DNA from: SHLQ01 sp964441145
GTDB lineage: Bacteria > Actinomycetota > Acidimicrobiia > Acidimicrobiales > SHLQ01
Assembly: GCA_964441145.1 (NCBI GenBank)
Contig: CAYTUB010000057.1
Span: 1 to 17,317, forward strand
Direction of reading: 5' to 3'
Length of the DNA: 17,317 nucleotides
Below are positions 6,871 through 15,048 of this stretch, one piece after another. The translations under genes were made by a program, and so were the position numbers. A model generated the notes under the pieces. It was not told the origin of the DNA and made no database searches. It saw only the letters and a list, made by a program, of their open reading frames with translations. Every line of letters starts with the position of its first letter. The first letter of the stretch is position 1.

Positions 6871-7241
6871 CCGCCTCCGAGGAGACCGCCGAGACCGCCC
6901 ATGTCCATGCCGCCCATCGCATCTGACTGAGCATCTTGCAGTTGGGTCGCCGCATCTCGCAAGGCCGCGAGAACCAGGTCATTCAGCATCTCGACGTCGT
7001 CGGGATCGACAACTTCTGGATCGATTGTGACCGATTGGAAGTTGAAGCCACCGTCAACCTCGACCGTGACCTTGCCGCCACCAGAGCTGCCGACCACTAC
7101 CTCCTCGGCAGCCTGCTGGGCGCCGGCAAGCATTTGCTGGGCCTGCTCCATCAACCCGCCGAGATCCATCCCGCCGCCGGCTCCACCGAGAAGTGCTCCA
7201 AGGTCGGGCATCTGGCCATCGCTATCACTTTGATCGGACAT
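6867..7241 (-). CDS. ybaB: YbaB/EbfC-family nucleoid-associated protein
   Basis: The 124-residue protein has a YbaB core: a helix with LMEQAQQMLAGAQQA, then the strand GGGKVTVEVDGGFNFQSVTIDPEVV and a helix DDVEMLNDLVLAALRDA. YbaB proteins are dimeric DNA-binding proteins almost always encoded between dnaX and recR, as here. The core is flanked by Gly/Met-rich tails: N-terminal about 25 residues with LGALLGGAGGGMDLGGL, and a C-terminal MGGMDMGGLGGLLGGG. ATG at 7241 has AGGAG six bases upstream, inside the end of dnaX; one base separates the genes. Its TGA overlaps the recR start. Confidence 0.94.
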   Translation of the reverse strand: MSDQSDSDGQMPDLGALLGGAGGGMDLGGLMEQAQQMLAGAQQAAEEVVVGSSGGGKVTVEVDGGFNFQSVTIDPEVVDPDDVEMLNDLVLAALRDAATQLQDAQSDAMGGMDMGGLGGLLGGG

Positions 7242-7242
7242 G

Positions 7243-9213
7243 TCAGGTCTCCTGTTCGATGATTTCTGCGCCGGGGAAGACCTCGGCGATTCGTTCTGCT
7301 GGGCTCGGGTTCACGGTGTCGGCATCGGTGAGGTCATGAATATCGACCTCAGTCTCATGCGCCGGCTCTGGTGCCGGTGACACATTTGTTCGTTGACGAG
7401 ACGATGGGGTCGCCATGTCGCCGACAGCGAGTTCGAGGGTCAACGGCGAGCCGAATGCCTCGGTCATCGCGGCTTCGATCTGAGGGCGGTACTGCTCGCA
7501 TCGTTTCTGCTCGATGTCGGATGCCAAGACGAAACGGACCCGACCATCTTCGATGGACTCGATCTGGCCGGAGCGATAGCGAGCACGAGAGGCCGTCGAT
7601 TGGTTATCGAGCATGGCGAACCAGCCGTCTCGCAGCTGCTCCACGGTGACCGAGGATGAGCCTGCGGCGGGTGTTGTTGTTGGTGGAGCTTCGGCCGGTG
7701 TTGGCTGCGAAGGCTCAACCTCTGGCGCCGCCGAATCTGGTTCCGGCGCCGCGGGAGGTGCGGCTTGTGCCGGTTCGGCGTTGCGCATCGATGGTGGGGG
7801 AGGCGGTCCGCCAGCTCGCGGGGACTGCCGCTGTGGCGCCGATTGTTTGTCCCGGGGTGGGCTTGCCGGCGCACTCCCTGAACGCGGTCGCAACGCGGCG
7901 CGAGCCATATCAGCGGGCCGGCCTCCACCGCGAGGCATCGCGTCGGTCGTCTCGGGAGCTTGCGGCTGGGAGTCAGCTGGGGCTGGCTCGGCCACCGCTG
8001 CACCGGCCTGATCTTGGCCGATCGGGCTTTGCTCGATCTTGGGTTCGGGGTCCGGTTGGGAAGCGGGCGCTGCGCGTGGCGGTGAGACAGCTGCCGCCGG
8101 TGCAGGTACACCCGTTGCGATCTGTGTTTCCAGCGCTTCAATACGAGCTCGAAGCCCGTCGAGTGACGCGTCATCTGCTGGCGTGCAAATGCGGACAAAG
8201 GAGACTTCAAGGTCGATTCGGGGGTCGGGCGCTTGGCGCATGTCCACCAACGACTGCCCAATCGATTCGAGGCTTCGGGTAATCGTCGCAGGACCAAGGC
8301 GAGCGCTAAACCCGTCGGCCATCTCGCGTTCCTGCTCCGACAAGCGCTGCGATGGGGCGCCCATTTTCACCAAGAAGATCGACCGCAAACTATCGATGAA
8401 CTGCTCGCCGATGCGACGGGCATCGATCCCGCGGGAGGTGGCTGCCTCGATTGCTTGCAGAGCACGAGCGGCATTTGAGGTCGCGAGGGCCTCGAGGAGC
8501 TCGACCGTTGAGGTGTCCTCATTGGCGATGCCCCCCGCTGCGACAACCTGATCGAGCGCTGACAGCGTGTCGCGGGCGGAACCGCCTCCCACCTTGACCA
8601 CATGTGCCACCGCCTCATCGGAGACTTCGAGCTCTGCGTCTGCAGCGATTTCGTGGACGAGGTCGACCATCTGCTCCGCCGGAATCAGCGAGAGTTCAAG
8701 GTGTTGCGTACGACTTCGAATCGTCGGCACGACCTTGTGTGGCTCGGTGGTCGCCAGGATGAATACGACGTGGTCGGGTGGCTCCTCCAGGGTTTTCAGC
8801 AGAGCATTCTCCGCACCCGGGGTAAGCATGTGGACCTCATCGAGGAGGTACACCTTCCGACGACCGGGATTTCCAAGAGCCACCTTCGCAAGAAGGTCGC
8901 GCATATCGTCGACCTTGTTGTTCGAAGCCGCATCGAGTTCCTGAAGGTCGTAACTCGTGCCAGCTTCGATGGCCACACACGACTGGCAGACCCCACAAGG
9001 TTCACCGTCGGCGGGGTTCTCGCAATTCAAAACTTTGGCGAGCACTCGTGCCGCCGTGGTCTTTCCGGTGCCTCGAGGTCCGCTCAAAAGGTAGGCATGA
9101 CCAACCCGATCTTCTCGAACTGCATTGCGTAGCGCGAGCACGACGTGCTCCTGGCCACGCATGTCACCAAAGGTTTGCGGCCGATAGCGCCGGTACAGGG
9201 TTTGATAGGCCAC
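7243..9213 (-). CDS. dnaX: DNA polymerase III subunit gamma/tau
   Basis: The 656-residue clamp-loader ATPase begins at GTG with MAYQTLYRRYRPQTF, the classic DnaX N-terminus. Walker A GPRGTGKT is at 45-52, zinc-binding Cys at 64, 73, 76 and 79, Walker B LLDEVHML at 123-130, and sensor region TTEPHKVVPTIRSRTQ at 155-170. Where most DnaX proteins have SRC here it is SRT. Domain III is followed by a Pro/Ala/Gln-rich linker (about 365-530) and a folded C-terminal tau domain (VEQLRDGWFAML to LELAVGD). The protein couples clamp loading to the polymerase. I saw no A-rich slippery heptamer for a short gamma form. First gene of dnaX-ybaB-recR. Confidence 0.97.
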   Translation of the reverse strand: MAYQTLYRRYRPQTFGDMRGQEHVVLALRNAVREDRVGHAYLLSGPRGTGKTTAARVLAKVLNCENPADGEPCGVCQSCVAIEAGTSYDLQELDAASNNKVDDMRDLLAKVALGNPGRRKVYLLDEVHMLTPGAENALLKTLEEPPDHVVFILATTEPHKVVPTIRSRTQHLELSLIPAEQMVDLVHEIAADAELEVSDEAVAHVVKVGGGSARDTLSALDQVVAAGGIANEDTSTVELLEALATSNAARALQAIEAATSRGIDARRIGEQFIDSLRSIFLVKMGAPSQRLSEQEREMADGFSARLGPATITRSLESIGQSLVDMRQAPDPRIDLEVSFVRICTPADDASLDGLRARIEALETQIATGVPAPAAAVSPPRAAPASQPDPEPKIEQSPIGQDQAGAAVAEPAPADSQPQAPETTDAMPRGGGRPADMARAALRPRSGSAPASPPRDKQSAPQRQSPRAGGPPPPPSMRNAEPAQAAPPAAPEPDSAAPEVEPSQPTPAEAPPTTTPAAGSSSVTVEQLRDGWFAMLDNQSTASRARYRSGQIESIEDGRVRFVLASDIEQKRCEQYRPQIEAAMTEAFGSPLTLELAVGDMATPSSRQRTNVSPAPEPAHETEVDIHDLTDADTVNPSPAERIAEVFPGAEIIEQET

Positions 9214-9229
9214 AGCTCGACTCTATCTT
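9202..9229 (+). promoter_or_regulatory. Putative promoter for the MFS transporter operon
   Basis: TTGATA (9202-9207), 16-base spacer, TATCTT (9224-9229), matching consensus at 5/6 and 4/6. The start would be near 9236, upstream of both candidate MFS starts. It overlaps the first codons of divergent dnaX. Confidence 0.45.
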
Positions 9230-9235
9230 TGCCAG

Positions 9236-9263
9236 ATTGTTACCGCTGGAACATGAATCTCAA
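9236..9263 (-). promoter_or_regulatory. Putative promoter for dnaX-ybaB-recR
   Basis: Reading on minus: TTGAGA (9263-9258), 16-base spacer, AACAAT (9241-9236). It is the best match ahead of the dnaX GTG and overlaps the 5' region of the MFS gene, so the two divergent promoters would interleave. The -10 is weak. Confidence 0.3.
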
Positions 9264-10575
9264 GGCCACTCTGACCGATAGGAACAGTGTGTATACCGGT
9301 CTTGGAACCCGTCCAGACGCTGCCAAAGGAAAGCGCTCCCGAAAGGGTGCTTTTAATGGCACCGTCGTGGCGCTCGGGCTGACAAGCTTTTTCACCGATA
9401 TCAGCTCGGAGATGGTCGCTGCGATCATCCCACTCTTCCTCACCACCCAAGCTGGCTTCGGGCCGAGTGCCTTTGGCTTGTTTCAGGGAGCCTGGGAATT
9501 ATCGAATGCAATTTTGCGGCTGGTCGGTGGTGTAGTGGCCGACAGGACTCGACGCCTCAAGGAAACCGCCGCCGCCGGATATGGGCTTTCGATGCTGACC
9601 CGAGTTGGGTTGCTCTTCTCCGCAATCTCCATGTTGACCCCGGTGCCGTTCTTGCTCATCGATCGGCTCGGCAAGGGCCTTCGCACGAGCCCGCGTGACG
9701 CGATGATCTCGATGGCGACGCCTGAAAAGTCGTGGGGCACCGCCTTTGGATTTCACCGCAGCCTTGACGCCGCCGGTGCGCTGATTGGTCCACTCTTGGC
9801 CTTTGCTCTTCTCGCTGCACTGCCCGGGTCGTTCGTCTCGATCTTCGTCCTGAGCGTCGGCTTCGCACTCGTGGGGCTCGCGGTGATCGTTGCGTGGGTC
9901 CGAAATCCGAGAGTCCTGGCAACCACTGCAACCGAACCCCAACAGCAGTCCATTCTTCGAAACATCACCGGGCACTGGGCCAATGGCGGGTACCGGCGGA
10001 TCCTATTGGTCGGGACCGGGTTCGGCGTTTTCTCCATTGGAGATGGGTTCATCTATCTCGTCATTTTCGAGGCCTCCAAGACCGACGCCGAGGTCGGTGT
10101 ATCTGGCTTTGGGTTCCAATGGTTCCCGCTGCTGTTTGCGGGTACCGCCATCGTGTTCCTTGCAACCGCTACGCCCTTGGGCCGGCTCGCCGATCGAGTA
10201 GGACGTGCCCGGGTCTGGGTCGTTGGGCAACTCGCCCTCGCCGCTGTGTACGGAGCGTTGCTGTTCTCGCCAAGTTCGGTTGTGGCCGTTGCGTCGGTAC
10301 TCGTGTTGCTTGGTTTGTACTACGGCGCAACCGACGGTGTGCTTCCCGCCCTTGCTGCTGGCGTGATCCCAACCGAGTCGCGCAGCAGCGGGCTTGGGCT
10401 GCTATCGACGGTCATCGCGCTCAGTCGTATGGTTGCTGCTTTGGGCTTTGGCCTCATCTGGGAGCGGCAAGGTGTCGATAGTGCATTGATCGTTGCACTC
10501 GCGGGTGTTCTCGTGGTGACGATGGTCAGCGTCTTTAGTGCAATGTTCCGCAACCCTCTCGTCGAAAGTGCGTAA
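9253..10575 (+). CDS. Major facilitator superfamily (MFS) transporter
   Basis: The protein of about 440 residues has roughly 12 hydrophobic segments and MFS motif A (GGVVADRTRRLKE, about 91-103). FFTDISSEM near the N-terminus and DRLGKGLRTSPRDAMI in the central part mark a well-spread but poorly characterised MFS group; GFHRSLDAAGALIGPLLAF follows. Substrate is unknown; drug or metabolite efflux is usual for the group. The longer open frame (from 9145) overlaps dnaX and is unlikely. ATG at 9253 lacks a good Shine-Dalgarno; GTG at 9289 has AGGA five bases upstream and could be the true start. The TAA overlaps the ATG of the next gene (TAATG), so the two are coupled. Confidence 0.88.
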   Translation: MNLKATLTDRNSVYTGLGTRPDAAKGKRSRKGAFNGTVVALGLTSFFTDISSEMVAAIIPLFLTTQAGFGPSAFGLFQGAWELSNAILRLVGGVVADRTRRLKETAAAGYGLSMLTRVGLLFSAISMLTPVPFLLIDRLGKGLRTSPRDAMISMATPEKSWGTAFGFHRSLDAAGALIGPLLAFALLAALPGSFVSIFVLSVGFALVGLAVIVAWVRNPRVLATTATEPQQQSILRNITGHWANGGYRRILLVGTGFGVFSIGDGFIYLVIFEASKTDAEVGVSGFGFQWFPLLFAGTAIVFLATATPLGRLADRVGRARVWVVGQLALAAVYGALLFSPSSVVAVASVLVLLGLYYGATDGVLPALAAGVIPTESRSSGLGLLSTVIALSRMVAALGFGLIWERQGVDSALIVALAGVLVVTMVSVFSAMFRNPLVESA

Positions 10576-11873
10576 TGACTGACGAAAACCATGACCAGGA
10601 TGACGTCGAAGAGGTGGGTCTTGACGATCGCGCTGAGGACGATCGCACCTACGGCGAACATACCGAGGGCGAACACATCGAGGAAGATTCGTCGTTGTCC
10701 GCTGGAGCCCTCGCGTTCGTAGCGTTCGCGATGCTGGTCCTTGTCGGAGGCGCTGTCTTTGTTCTCGGCTCCCTGCTCTCCCAGGACGAACGAACCGCAG
10801 CTGCGCAGGTGGAGGCCGAAGCCGAGATCGCTGAGTACGATCCCGACGAGTTTGCGAGCCAGTTCACGAACGGTGATCCATCCGCGACTGACGTTGATGA
10901 AGTGATCATCGAGCCCGAGACCGAATCGCCAACGACAGTCCCCGATTCGGTACCGCTCGCCGACGACACGACCGACGACACGACGGAACCGGAGATCGAT
11001 CCAACGGTGCCACTGCTCGACCCCGAAAACACCGCGCTGGTCTTTGTAAACCGCGTACCCGGGGACGAATACGGACACGTTGGTTTTGTAGATCTCAGTG
11101 GTGAGCGCTTCATCACTCCGCTCACGTGCCAACGAGTCGACTGGAATCGCAATGGCGGCATCTGTCTGCAGGCGGGATCTATTGGAACACCAGCACGCGG
11201 GTTATTGCTTGACTCCACGCTTCGCCCCACGGGCCAGTTCCCGGTCGCCACTCCAAGCCGCGCGGAGGTATCGCCCGATGGCACCGGGGCATCGTGGACG
11301 GGCTTTGTGACCGGCCATGACTACCTAGCGCCGGGTGAGTTCGCCACGACTACACAACTGATCGACGTCGAACGTCAGCTGGGAGCCGACCTCGAACTGG
11401 ACTTCACAACGGTTCTCGGTGACGGCACGATTCTAGATTTCGACGAGAGGAACTTCTGGGGCACCAGCTACGTCACCGACGAACAGTTCTACGCAACGGT
11501 TGGTTTCGGTGGTGGGACGGACCTCGTGTTTGGTGACGTGGCAACGGGTCGACTCGAAATCGTCTTTGAGAATGCGTCGTGCCCGGCTATCTCGCCCGAC
11601 GGATCGACGATCGTCGCGAAGGAACAACGTGATGACGCCTTCCAACTCGTCGCAATCGATGTCGCAACCGGTTCTCGTCGCGACCTGGCCGAGACCCGTT
11701 CGATCGATGACCAGGTCGAATGGATCGACGACACGAGCATCGTGTACGGACTGCGCAATGATGAAGCGGGCACGGTTGGTCAACCAGCTCTAGATATTTG
11801 GGTGCTCAATGTTTCCGATGGTTCCGAACCGAGGCTCTTGTTGCCCTTCGCCGACTCTCCCGCCGCGGTCTAG
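10575..11873 (+). CDS. Membrane-anchored WD40/TolB-like beta-propeller protein
   Basis: The 432-residue protein has an acidic cytoplasmic N-terminus (about 1-42), one transmembrane helix (about 43-68) and an acidic Thr/Pro-containing linker to about 148. The extracytoplasmic domain contains PD40-type repeats: EVSPDGTGASW (231-241) and AISPDGSTIVA (338-348), and a DVATGS segment (362-367). This pattern is seen in TolB-like six-bladed propellers that bind proteins or peptides. No catalytic motif was seen. Cys185, 197 and 336 lie outside the membrane. It is coupled by a TAATG overlap to the MFS transporter, suggesting a shared function, for example as an accessory or sensing partner. It ends 10 bases from the converging ligase gene. 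Confidence 0.75.
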   Translation: MTDENHDQDDVEEVGLDDRAEDDRTYGEHTEGEHIEEDSSLSAGALAFVAFAMLVLVGGAVFVLGSLLSQDERTAAAQVEAEAEIAEYDPDEFASQFTNGDPSATDVDEVIIEPETESPTTVPDSVPLADDTTDDTTEPEIDPTVPLLDPENTALVFVNRVPGDEYGHVGFVDLSGERFITPLTCQRVDWNRNGGICLQAGSIGTPARGLLLDSTLRPTGQFPVATPSRAEVSPDGTGASWTGFVTGHDYLAPGEFATTTQLIDVERQLGADLELDFTTVLGDGTILDFDERNFWGTSYVTDEQFYATVGFGGGTDLVFGDVATGRLEIVFENASCPAISPDGSTIVAKEQRDDAFQLVAIDVATGSRRDLAETRSIDDQVEWIDDTSIVYGLRNDEAGTVGQPALDIWVLNVSDGSEPRLLLPFADSPAAV

Positions 11874-11883
11874 TTCGACCGAG

Positions 11884-12951
11884 CTAGTGGAGAAGCTCGC
11901 TGAGGTCGTAGGGCTCGAGCTCGGGGAACTGGCTCAGTAGTGCAGAAGCTGGTTCACGATCTGGGCGCCAGCGAACAAAGCGAGTGGTGCCTCTGAACCG
12001 GCCGTCGGTCGCGAGCACGTACTTGACTTCGACGACTCGCTCGGGTCGAACGGGAATCCACGAGTGGTCCCGACCGTTCGCTCCACTCCACCGGTTTGGG
12101 GCCCCCGGCATCGAGCCGTCTTGATGTGCTTCGGCCTGCATCCACGAAGCCCATGGGTGGTCGTCCAAATCGGTCATGAGGTAGGGGCCCATTTCCTCCA
12201 GCAGCTCTACTCGCCGTTTCGCTGTGAACGATGCAGATACGCCAACGTGACGAAGCCCGCCGTCCTCGTCGTAGAGACCAAGGACCAGAGATCCAATGCC
12301 GTCTCCGGATTTGTGGATGCGGTAGCCGGCCACGACGCAATCGATCGTGCGGACGTGCTTGAGTTTGAACTGGAGTCGCTTGTCGGGAACGTAGGTGCCA
12401 TCGAGGGGCTTGGCGATCAGCCCATCGAGCCCAGCGCCTTCGAGGACACGAAACCATTCCATCGCCGTCGATCGGTCGGTGGTCATGGGTGCCAGGTGAA
12501 CCGGAGCCTGAAAGACCGTGGCGAGTTGTTCGAGGGACTGTCGCCGTTCGCCAAATGGTGTTTCAAGAAGCGAGTCATCGTCGAGTGCCAAGAGGTCGAA
12601 GGCGACGAAGGAGACAGGTGTCGCTTCGGCAAGCATCGTGACCCGGCTTTCCGCGGGATGGATGCGTTGCCCCAACGCGTTGAAGTTGAGCACTCCGTCA
12701 ATCTCCACGATCAACTCGCCATCGACTACACAACGTTGCGGAAGGCTTGCCTTCAGGGGTTCGAGGATCTCGGGGAAGTACCGGTTGAAGGGCTTTTGGT
12801 TTCGGCTTCCCAGCACGATCTCGTCGCCGTCACGAAAGACAATGCAGCGGAAGCCGTCCCACTTTGGCTCGAGGGCAAGATCACCCTCGGGCAGTTCATC
12901 GAGTGCCTTGGCGAGCATCGGCTTCAGCGGCGGCATGACCGGCAGGTCCAT
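11884..12951 (-). CDS. ligC: ATP-dependent DNA ligase (LigC type)
   Basis: The 355-residue enzyme has the nucleotidyltransferase motifs in order: motif I EPKWDGFR with adenylated Lys30, then a GSRNQKPFNRYFP segment, motif III VAFDLLALDDD, motif IV DGLIAKP and motif V QFKLKHVRT, followed by an OB fold ending in TTRFVRWRPD. Length and the MDLPV-PP-x-PMLAK N-terminus match actinobacterial LigC (about 358 residues in Mycobacterium tuberculosis), a ligase linked to base-excision and back-up end repair. There is no polymerase or nuclease domain, so it is not LigD, and no Ku or primase-polymerase gene is in the window. It converges on the propeller gene with 10 bases between stops and is divergent from the FMN reductase gene. 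Confidence 0.92.
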   Translation of the reverse strand: MDLPVMPPLKPMLAKALDELPEGDLALEPKWDGFRCIVFRDGDEIVLGSRNQKPFNRYFPEILEPLKASLPQRCVVDGELIVEIDGVLNFNALGQRIHPAESRVTMLAEATPVSFVAFDLLALDDDSLLETPFGERRQSLEQLATVFQAPVHLAPMTTDRSTAMEWFRVLEGAGLDGLIAKPLDGTYVPDKRLQFKLKHVRTIDCVVAGYRIHKSGDGIGSLVLGLYDEDGGLRHVGVSASFTAKRRVELLEEMGPYLMTDLDDHPWASWMQAEAHQDGSMPGAPNRWSGANGRDHSWIPVRPERVVEVKYVLATDGRFRGTTRFVRWRPDREPASALLSQFPELEPYDLSELLH

Positions 12952-13094
12952 CCCGCGACCCTAGACCACCCCGCAATGATCGCGGTCAGGCCCCTACGCT
13001 TTCGTTGGCGAAGGTAAGAACACGCTGTCTTTTGACTCGGACTTGTCACATGTTCGGCCACGCCCGATCGCGCGGAGCGTGGTTGACTAACCTT

Positions 13095-13652
13095 ATGGAC
13101 GAACGAGCATCGATTTGTGTCATCGTTGGCAGTCTCCGTAGCGGCTCGGTGAACCGCGCGATCGCTCGGGCCGCGGCGGTACTTGCACCCGCTGATGTTG
13201 CGCTGCGGATCCATTCGGTTGCCGACGTTCCCCTCTATAACGGCGACGTCGAAGAGCGGGGTATCCCCGCAGCGGTGCGGGAACTTCACGACGCCGTCGC
13301 GGAATCCGTTGGGGTGCTCTTCTTCACACCCGAATACAACGGATCGCTACCTGCGGTGCTCAAGAATGTCATCGACTGGCTGAGCCGCCCGCCGCACGCG
13401 CTCGAGGGCAAACCCTTCGCTGCCGTAGCAACGACACCCGGTGGCCAGGCTGGCGCAGGCGTGCTCGGGCACATTGCACAGATCTTCGATCATATGCAGG
13501 GCACCTATATACGATTCGATTCCCTTGGCATTGGTGCTTACGGCGACAAGCTCGATGAAGCTGGCGAGCTAGCCGATGCCACTACACGAGCGGAACTTGC
13601 GGACTGGCTTGCACGCTTCGCAGAGTTCGCGAAGAGTTCGACGACCGCGTGA
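13095..13652 (+). CDS. NADPH-dependent FMN reductase family protein
   Basis: The 185-residue protein has a flavodoxin-like fold: VGSLRSGSVNR at residues 11-21 binds the FMN phosphate, and PEYNGSLPAVLKNVIDWLSR at 79-98 is the family signature. TTPGGQAG at 113-120 is the third flavin loop. Members reduce quinones, azo dyes, chromate or free FMN using NAD(P)H. ATG at 13095 is favoured by homology but lacks a Shine-Dalgarno; in-frame TTG at 13083 has GGAG five bases upstream and would add four residues. The longer frame from 13005 adds an unrelated Arg-rich stretch. It is probably a single-gene unit; the spacer 12952-13094 holds a TTGACT (13032-13037) but no convincing -10. Confidence 0.9.
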   Translation: MDERASICVIVGSLRSGSVNRAIARAAAVLAPADVALRIHSVADVPLYNGDVEERGIPAAVRELHDAVAESVGVLFFTPEYNGSLPAVLKNVIDWLSRPPHALEGKPFAAVATTPGGQAGAGVLGHIAQIFDHMQGTYIRFDSLGIGAYGDKLDEAGELADATTRAELADWLARFAEFAKSSTTA

Positions 13653-13653
13653 G

Positions 13654-13697
13654 TTCGTGAACCGATGTTGCGACGTCAGCGAGCAGCTCGGTTCGAA
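13654..13697. terminator. Hairpin between convergent genes, possible bidirectional terminator
   Basis: TTC-GT-GAACCGA (13654-13665) pairs with TCGGTTC-GAA (13688-13697): ten pairs with a two-base bulge and a 22-base loop, in the 55-base space between the FMN reductase and acyl-CoA dehydrogenase stops. There is no T run on either side, so intrinsic termination is uncertain. Confidence 0.35.
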
Positions 13698-13707
13698 CGC
13701 GGGTCCG

Positions 13708-14937
13708 TCAACTCTGACGAGGGACGGCCTTGGGTTCCTTAGGAAGTCCGAGAACCAACTCGCCGATGATGTTGCGCTGCACCTCTGAGGTGCCGGCGTA
13801 GATCGTTCCTGATCGAGCGTTATAGAACGCACCGATCCAGGAAGCTGCATCATTTGGGGCGCCCGGAAGATCGGTATGGAACGAGGTCTTGGCGATCCCA
13901 TCTGGTGTCATCGCTGCTGCGCCGAGGATGTCGACGGCGAGTTCGGTGATCCGTTGGTGGTACTCGCTCCAGTAGAGCTTGAAGGTCGATTCTCCGGGAC
14001 CGGGATGTTGGCCGTCGAGGAACTTCGTCAAAGACTGCATGCCCTGAAGGCGCATGATCTCGACCTCGCAATACACCGATGCGAGTCGGTCGCGAATGAC
14101 CGGATCGTCGATGACATCATGGAGGCGAGCGAGCTCGACCAGCTTGTCGAATTCGGCGCGGAACATAAGCGGCATCGTTGCGGCAGCCTCACCGCGTTCG
14201 TATCCGAGCAATGTCATCGCGACGCCCCAACCAGCGTTCACTTCGCCGATCACATTGTCCTTGTGGGTCCGAGCGTCGGTGAAGAAGGTCTCGTTGAAGT
14301 CGGCGTCGCCGCTGAGCATCTCGATTGGGCGGACCTCGACACCGTCTTGATCCATTGGGCACAACAAGAAGCTGATCCCGCGGTGCTTGGGCGCGTCGGG
14401 ATCGGTACGACACAACACGAAAATCCAGTTGGCCCATTGACCCGCCGACGTCCAGATCTTTTGACCGTTGATGATCCACTCGTCGCCGTCGAGTTCGGCA
14501 CGACAACCCAGCCCGGCAAGGTCCGAGCCGGCGTCGGGCTCAGAATATCCCTGACACCAAATGTCCTCGCCGTTGATGATGCGGGGCAGGAAGTGGTCCT
14601 TTTGTTCTTGGGTGCCCCATTGCAGGATGGTGTTGCCGACCATCTGAATACTGAACGCGTCGTTCGATCCGCCGGTTGGGGCACCCGCCCGCTGGAATTC
14701 CTCAGCGAGGATTACCTGCTCGAGTTCGGACAGCCCTCCGCCACCGAACTCGGTCGGCCACGCGGGAGCCAACAAGCTGTTGGCCGCGAGCTTTTGGCGC
14801 CACTCGCGTTGAAAGCGAAGGATCTCGTCGCGATCGAGCGCACCGATGCCTTCCCACCCATCGGGAAGGTTGGCGTTCAAAAATTCTTGAATGCGAAGAC
14901 GAAACGCTTCTGCCTCGTCGGAATAGGTCGGATCCAT
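13708..14937 (-). CDS. Acyl-CoA dehydrogenase (FadE-like)
   Basis: The 409-residue flavoenzyme has the three-domain acyl-CoA dehydrogenase layout. The middle domain has CQGYSEPDAGSDLAGL (128-143) and WIINGQKIWTSAG (154-166), the FAD/acyl-CoA signature. The C-terminal helical domain ends in RSGTIYAGTSEVQRNIIGE (375-393). At the usual catalytic position (Y-E-G-T in medium-chain enzymes) there is Ala381, whereas helix G has LLGYERGE with Glu247, the place of the base in isovaleryl- and long-chain-type enzymes. The sequence resembles mycobacterial FadE proteins of steroid and branched-chain breakdown; the substrate is not determinable. ATG has a G-rich run (GGGGGG) about six bases upstream. It is 111 bases from the upstream lipoprotein gene, so a separate promoter is likely. 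Confidence 0.93.
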   Translation of the reverse strand: MDPTYSDEAEAFRLRIQEFLNANLPDGWEGIGALDRDEILRFQREWRQKLAANSLLAPAWPTEFGGGGLSELEQVILAEEFQRAGAPTGGSNDAFSIQMVGNTILQWGTQEQKDHFLPRIINGEDIWCQGYSEPDAGSDLAGLGCRAELDGDEWIINGQKIWTSAGQWANWIFVLCRTDPDAPKHRGISFLLCPMDQDGVEVRPIEMLSGDADFNETFFTDARTHKDNVIGEVNAGWGVAMTLLGYERGEAAATMPLMFRAEFDKLVELARLHDVIDDPVIRDRLASVYCEVEIMRLQGMQSLTKFLDGQHPGPGESTFKLYWSEYHQRITELAVDILGAAAMTPDGIAKTSFHTDLPGAPNDAASWIGAFYNARSGTIYAGTSEVQRNIIGELVLGLPKEPKAVPRQS

Positions 14938-15048
14938 GCGTCGCCCCCCGGGACCTTAGGAATTTGGGTCTACTACCCAACGGTAACCTAATGGTGCCGA
15001 TGCGGTGTCGTCGAGCGGAATGGCTTCGGGTTGCGTAGGATTTTTCTG

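Noticed and set aside
7243..9213. Programmed frameshift site producing a short gamma subunit
   Set aside because: No slippery A-rich heptamer with downstream hairpin was seen in the central part of dnaX.
9145..9252. Extended N-terminus of the MFS protein from 9145
   Set aside because: It would overlap the conserved dnaX N-terminus by 69 bases, and the extra residues do not look like transporter sequence.
13876..14991. A 371-residue open frame on + antisense to the acyl-CoA dehydrogenase
   Set aside because: The minus-strand protein has all family motifs; the + frame is a codon-phase shadow typical of GC-rich DNA, with no recognisable domain.
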